From contig CANMIH010000001.1 in assembly GCA_947497905.1 (NCBI GenBank), positions 806,001-870,000 of the forward strand: DNA of 64,000 nucleotides, read 5' to 3'. Source of the stretch: an uncultured Pelagimonas sp. (GTDB lineage Bacteria; Pseudomonadota; Alphaproteobacteria; Rhodobacterales; Rhodobacteraceae). Each line of letters begins with the position of its first letter. The first letter of the stretch is position 1. Position numbers and translations under genes: made by a program. The notes under the pieces were generated by a model, which was given only the letters and a program-made list of their open reading frames with translations, did not search any database and was not told where the DNA came from. Below, piece after piece: positions 60,418-64,000 of this stretch.

Positions 60418-62271
60418 CTAGAACGCCGCATATTTTTGATCGCTTTCGTTAGGGGGAAAACCATTTGAGTTGTCGATTGAAGCAGGGACATCTTCCCAAC
60501 CCGTGTCGTTTAAAGTTGGTGGCGTTGAGGAGGGGGCTTCAAACCCCTTGTCTCGCAACGTGAACTGGCCAACAAGGTTGTTCAATCCAATGGCCTCACC
60601 GTTCATGGAACTGATAGCCAAACCCGTTTGTTCCACCATGGCCGCATTTTGCTGGGTTACGCTGTCCAACTGCGCGACACCAATATTGATCTCATTTAGG
60701 CCTTGTGCCTGTTCGACGGCTTCACTGGAAATGCCCGAGACCAATTCAGCGATATTGGCCACCTGGCTGACCACCGTTGCGAGGGCTTGGCCTGCGTCGT
60801 CAACTTTCTGGACACCTTCCTGGACATGGTCCGAACTTGTCCCGATGAGATGCTTGATTTCGTTGGCTGCTTCAGAAGACCTTTGCGCCAAGGCTCTGAC
60901 TTCTGAGGCAACAACGGCAAATCCTTGTCCCACTTTTCCTGCCCTAGCTGCCTCAACTCCAGCATTCAGGGCAAGCAGGTTGGTCTGAAAGGCAATATCG
61001 TCAATCACGCCGATAATCTGCGAAATCTGTGATGAGGAGCTTTCGATTTCGTTCATTGCTGTAACCGCGCTCTCCACAACCTCGCCACTGCGCTCTACGT
61101 CTTTACGGGCAGCTTCCACCGCGGATTGCACTTCTCGCGCGTTTTTGGCCGCTGATTTCACACTCGCCGTCATCTCTTCCAGCGCCGCCGCTGTTTCCTC
61201 AAGCGTTGCGGCTTGGGTCTCAGTGCGGGAGGATAGGTTGTCTGAGGCGGTTTTGATGTCGTTGGATTGATGTTGGATTTGCCCACCAGAGCGGACCACA
61301 TCGGTGAGGAGAGCGTTAAGATTGTCGACGGTCTCGTTGAAATTCACGCGCAGAGAGTCATACCCGCCACCAAAGGGCTTTTCGATTTGGGTGCTGAAAT
61401 CGCCTTTTGCCAAGCTTTGAAGCCCCTGCTGCAGCCGTTCAATGACCTTCTCGTTTTCTTCTCGCAACGCGTTTTGCTCCTCCAAAGCCGCAATCGCCCG
61501 ATCCGAAACCGCGTCAATATCTAGTGCAATTTCGCCAAAGTCGTCTGAACGCATCCGGTCTGCGACTTTTAACCCCAAGTCACCCTCGGCAACTTCGCGC
61601 AACGCTTCACGCAGCCGTTGAATGGGTCGCGTAATGGTCAAAGTCGAGCTGCGTACATTGCGGGCCATTACGAGGAGCGCCAGAACCGAGAAGCCAATCA
61701 GCAGGTAAAGCAACTGCATGTCATGCGCCCGAGCCGCTTCAGCTGTTTCAGTGGTGAAGTCTTTGATTTTCTTGCCAAGCGGGGTCAGCAGTTGAGTGAT
61801 CGCTTCATATTGCGTTTGCAAAGCGGGAAGCGCTGCGTGAGCGGCCGCACCATCCGTCAAAGCCAAGGTCATGACAGTTTGTGACGCTGCCACAAATTCA
61901 TCAATTACTGGCACCAAGTTCTCGATGTCAGAACGAATTTCCTCTGACAAGTCGACTTTCCTCAGTTCAGTGACAGAATTCTGCAAGGTCTGGATGTCAT
62001 CCGCTATCTTGGCTTTGAACTTGTCCGCGTGTGAGGTTGATTCTTGTGGTCCAAGCAGCACCAATTGGAGGACACTCGCTTCAATGACCCCGGGCATCTT
62101 GTCCACGCTCAGCTCGTGGCGAATGGCGTTTGTGGCATTAATCTGCCGTTCGAGTTCCAGCTCACTTTGCCAGAGGCTATAGATCGCTGTAATAGACAGA
62201 AATAAAACGGAAAAAATCGAAACCCCACCAGAGATGAGTAGCCGTGTTTTCATCGGGACGTTGCGGAACAT
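60418..62271 (-). CDS. Methyl-accepting chemotaxis protein
   Basis: 617 residues. TM1 (about residues 7-28) and TM2 (about 187-207) enclose a helical periplasmic sensor domain of about 155 residues. A HAMP domain follows (ITRPIQRLREALREVAEGDLG), then a linker, and a signalling domain with the conserved hairpin IDDIAFQTNLLALNAGVEAARAGKVGQGFAVVASEVRALAQRSSEAANEIK. No C-terminal pentapeptide for CheR is seen. The ATG at 62271 has GAGG at five bases. The ligand is unknown; it stands beside the sulfonate-type cluster but in its own unit. Confidence 0.93.
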   Translation of the reverse strand: MFRNVPMKTRLLISGGVSIFSVLFLSITAIYSLWQSELELERQINATNAIRHELSVDKMPGVIEASVLQLVLLGPQESTSHADKFKAKIADDIQTLQNSVTELRKVDLSEEIRSDIENLVPVIDEFVAASQTVMTLALTDGAAAHAALPALQTQYEAITQLLTPLGKKIKDFTTETAEAARAHDMQLLYLLIGFSVLALLVMARNVRSSTLTITRPIQRLREALREVAEGDLGLKVADRMRSDDFGEIALDIDAVSDRAIAALEEQNALREENEKVIERLQQGLQSLAKGDFSTQIEKPFGGGYDSLRVNFNETVDNLNALLTDVVRSGGQIQHQSNDIKTASDNLSSRTETQAATLEETAAALEEMTASVKSAAKNAREVQSAVEAARKDVERSGEVVESAVTAMNEIESSSSQISQIIGVIDDIAFQTNLLALNAGVEAARAGKVGQGFAVVASEVRALAQRSSEAANEIKHLIGTSSDHVQEGVQKVDDAGQALATVVSQVANIAELVSGISSEAVEQAQGLNEINIGVAQLDSVTQQNAAMVEQTGLAISSMNGEAIGLNNLVGQFTLRDKGFEAPSSTPPTLNDTGWEDVPASIDNSNGFPPNESDQKYAAF

Positions 62272-62441
62272 TGTAACCTCGAAAAAAGTACGTAATTGGC
62301 AATGGTTGATTCCCACATTCTCTCGATTGAGTTAAGAAATTCACCAACGCTTATCGTGCGAATATCAGGTTGTTTTGGTAAGGTTGGTAAATTTGAATCA
62401 GAGTGAAGGGTGGTTGTGTCCTGATAATGTTTCTCACTAAG

Positions 62442-62470
62442 TCTCGCGTTAATTCAGTTAACGCGAGACC
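62442..62470. terminator. Perfect 12-bp hairpin between PilZ and chemoreceptor genes
   Basis: GTCTCGCGTTAA / TTAACGCGAGAC with a five-base loop lies 18 bases past the PilZ stop. It could end the PilZ transcript, but no T run follows on the minus strand; it might also bind a regulator of the chemoreceptor gene. Confidence 0.5.
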
Positions 62471-62488
62471 TGGTGTGATTCACCTGAG

Positions 62489-62824
62489 TTAAATCTCGTC
62501 GGCCAGCAAGTCTATAATTCGGTTTTCCAGGTCAACTCGCTGCTGTTCATTGAGAACAAATTCGACACCAAATTTTCCATCAGATCGCCACCTGATCTTT
62601 GCTACAAAATCTCCAAGACGGCTTACAGTGAGCTCTACATATGCACCTAATTTGACTGGCTCAGCGCCCTCAACTCGGGCCCCGTTGCATGAGATGTTGG
62701 TTATAGTACCTTTGAACTCAAACTGGGATGACTTTATTTGGCACGGAAGGTTTGCGGAATACCGAGTGAAACGACGGGCCTCCTTAAAGAGCGTAGTGGG
62801 ATCGGTCATTAGGTCTTGAACCAT
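62489..62824 (-). CDS. PilZ-domain cyclic di-GMP receptor
   Basis: 111 residues, one PilZ domain. The RxxxR motif is RRFTRYSANLP (about residues 17-27) and the NxSxxG motif is NISCNGARV (about 43-51), so both parts of the cyclic di-GMP site are present. The family binds c-di-GMP and alters motility or exopolysaccharide. Placed next to the chemoreceptor; a diguanylate cyclase is elsewhere in the window. Start may be M1 or M6. Confidence 0.88.
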   Translation of the reverse strand: MVQDLMTDPTTLFKEARRFTRYSANLPCQIKSSQFEFKGTITNISCNGARVEGAEPVKLGAYVELTVSRLGDFVAKIRWRSDGKFGVEFVLNEQQRVDLENRIIDLLADEI

Positions 62825-64000
62825 TCTTTAGACGTGTTTTGGGGAAACCGTATTTTGGTACACACGCGTACTGATGTAGCTCAGATGGCGCCTACGAGAT
62901 GAATGTATAAAGAGGCGTTAGATGCTACGTCGATCTACCTTGAACGGTTACAGTATGCGCTACGCGTCCAACAAGCGCGCAAAAGGCGCTTGAAATAAAC
63001 CAAAGTATAGGCGGTTTTATTTCACTTATGAGAACATTCAAAGTGCTTTGTATATGTGAAATTATTTTTGACCGAACAACTTTCAAGAAGAAGGGAATGG
63101 TTCAACTTTAAAGGCTTGAATGGGTTTCCGGCAGGTCGGTATGTTAAAGGGTATCCGAATTGTGAAAGGTACACCTATTGATTTTATAACCAGAATGTGG
63201 CGGTTTTTTGTAAGTTGTATAGGGGCATGAAAGGGAGTGATACGTTGCTGGACGCCTTGTATTTGTTGCCGCCATCTCGGTTGAGTGAGACATGCCGCTC
63301 GGCTTCAGGGATGTATCTTGAGCTATCAAATCTGGTTGGCCGACGAACAGGCGGTGCGTCATTGGCCTGACTTCCCGAAGAGCCATGGCAAACCACCGGG
63401 TCATAATCGACGTGTTCTGAGCGGGATTATCTCTATCAATTGGTTGCTCCCAGGGTGGCATGACAACAAAGCGGCACGCCGTATCAGACTTTCCTGGGAT
63501 CGCCCCATTCGCTTTTCATATTGGCTGGTCGGGTTCGCGAAAACAGTCGTTCCAGTGCTTTGGCGAATAATGTTCCATTGGCTGATTGGCGACTGCGCGC
63601 GCGCGGCGATGATGCGGATTGGGCTGCGAAACCCAAACAGACAAGGGAGTATAGCTCTGCTTGCCTGGCAGGAAATCACGTGAAAAGCCTAAGGGCTGGA
63701 GATAGGCTAGAGGCCCTGTGTGTGTGACACGCTTGAACAGGATGAGAGTCTTAGGAGGCGTTGGTGACCTGTCGATTCCAAAATTGGGCTGGCGATCTAC
63801 AGACACCTATCTCCACCCGGCGTTGAGGAGCAGCCCACTAGAATCCTCTTGAGACCTCACGGGAGCGGACGTGCGAGTAGGCGGGTGGGTGCGCGGGTTT
63901 ACATTTCGCACACGCTTTGGCGCAAAGTTAAAACGATCGTGGGAATGCTCGGTATTATAACCTGTCTCAGGAAGATCGAAGATCCTATTCGGTTTTCGCT
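62825..64000. other. 1.2-kb gene-poor end of window
   Basis: No reading frame here has both a ribosome site and a protein pattern I recognise. The composition shifts: 62990-63130 is AT-rich, and the later part carries overlapping short frames on both strands (63285-63683, 63401-63679 and 63516-63806). It may be degraded DNA or the start of an island. A tRNA-like piece, GATGTAGCTCAGATGG, lies at 62873-62888 without the rest of a tRNA. Confidence 0.5.

Noticed and set aside
62873-62888. tRNA gene suggested by GATGTAGCTCAGATGG
   Set aside because: Only a D-arm-like stretch is present; no acceptor, anticodon or T arm can be paired around it.
63285-63806. Hypothetical genes on both strands
   Set aside because: Frames overlap each other, lack ribosome sites and show no family pattern; they are not supported.

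Overview
The window looks like chromosomal DNA of a marine Rhodobacteraceae (Roseobacter clade) bacterium. This rests on the GC-rich coding sequence, gene orders typical of that group (rpmF-plsX-fabH-ihfA-merR, argS-SPOR-nagZ-scpA-scpB, a coiled-coil gene directly before zapA), heterotetrameric sarcosine oxidase, a TRAP transporter cluster and an ornithine-lipid type N-acyltransferase. No sequence search was possible, so all names come from motifs, length and gene context.

Layout. 0-5.8 kb: transketolase, a ZauP-like/ZapA division pair, the Grx4/BolA iron-sulfur pair and exonuclease III. 5.8-8.7 kb: an unusual three-gene unit. It holds a short protein made of eight copies of FTSWSGP on a 20-residue period, an all-helical protein of unknown function and a DMT exporter, preceded by a promoter region with three DnaA-box-like sites. 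8.7-20.2 kb: ErpA-like protein, dGTPase-like HD protein, a cation/proton antiporter, argS with SPOR protein, NagZ, ScpA and ScpB, a diguanylate cyclase behind a perfect CtrA-type site, a 47-residue small protein and a double-length dCTP deaminase. 20.3-35.7 kb: tRNA-Pro(GGG), the fatty-acid/L32 operon, BamE, OlsB-like acyltransferase, ABC-F ATPase, AbrB-type membrane protein, DusA, TauE/SafE exporter, a PhyH-like oxygenase, an RTX-repeat protein, DUF1289, RuvX and CcmI.

35.9-51.6 kb: soxBDAG for sarcosine (glycine-betaine) catabolism, Fe-type superoxide dismutase, RarD, a LOG protein, a LysM protein, a globin/FAD-reductase pair facing an HxlR regulator, an Atm1-type ABC exporter, a methyltransferase and a GNAT enzyme. 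52-62.8 kb: a PAS hybrid histidine kinase; an IclR/TRAP/GMC-dehydrogenase cluster that fits isethionate catabolism (iseR, iseMLK, iseJ) and is followed by a small remnant of xsc; a chemoreceptor; and a PilZ protein. The last 1.2 kb has no convincing gene and reads as degraded or non-coding DNA.

The most interesting items are the FTSWSGP repeat unit at 6.1-8.7 kb and the probable isethionate cluster with its broken xsc at 54.3-60.4 kb.
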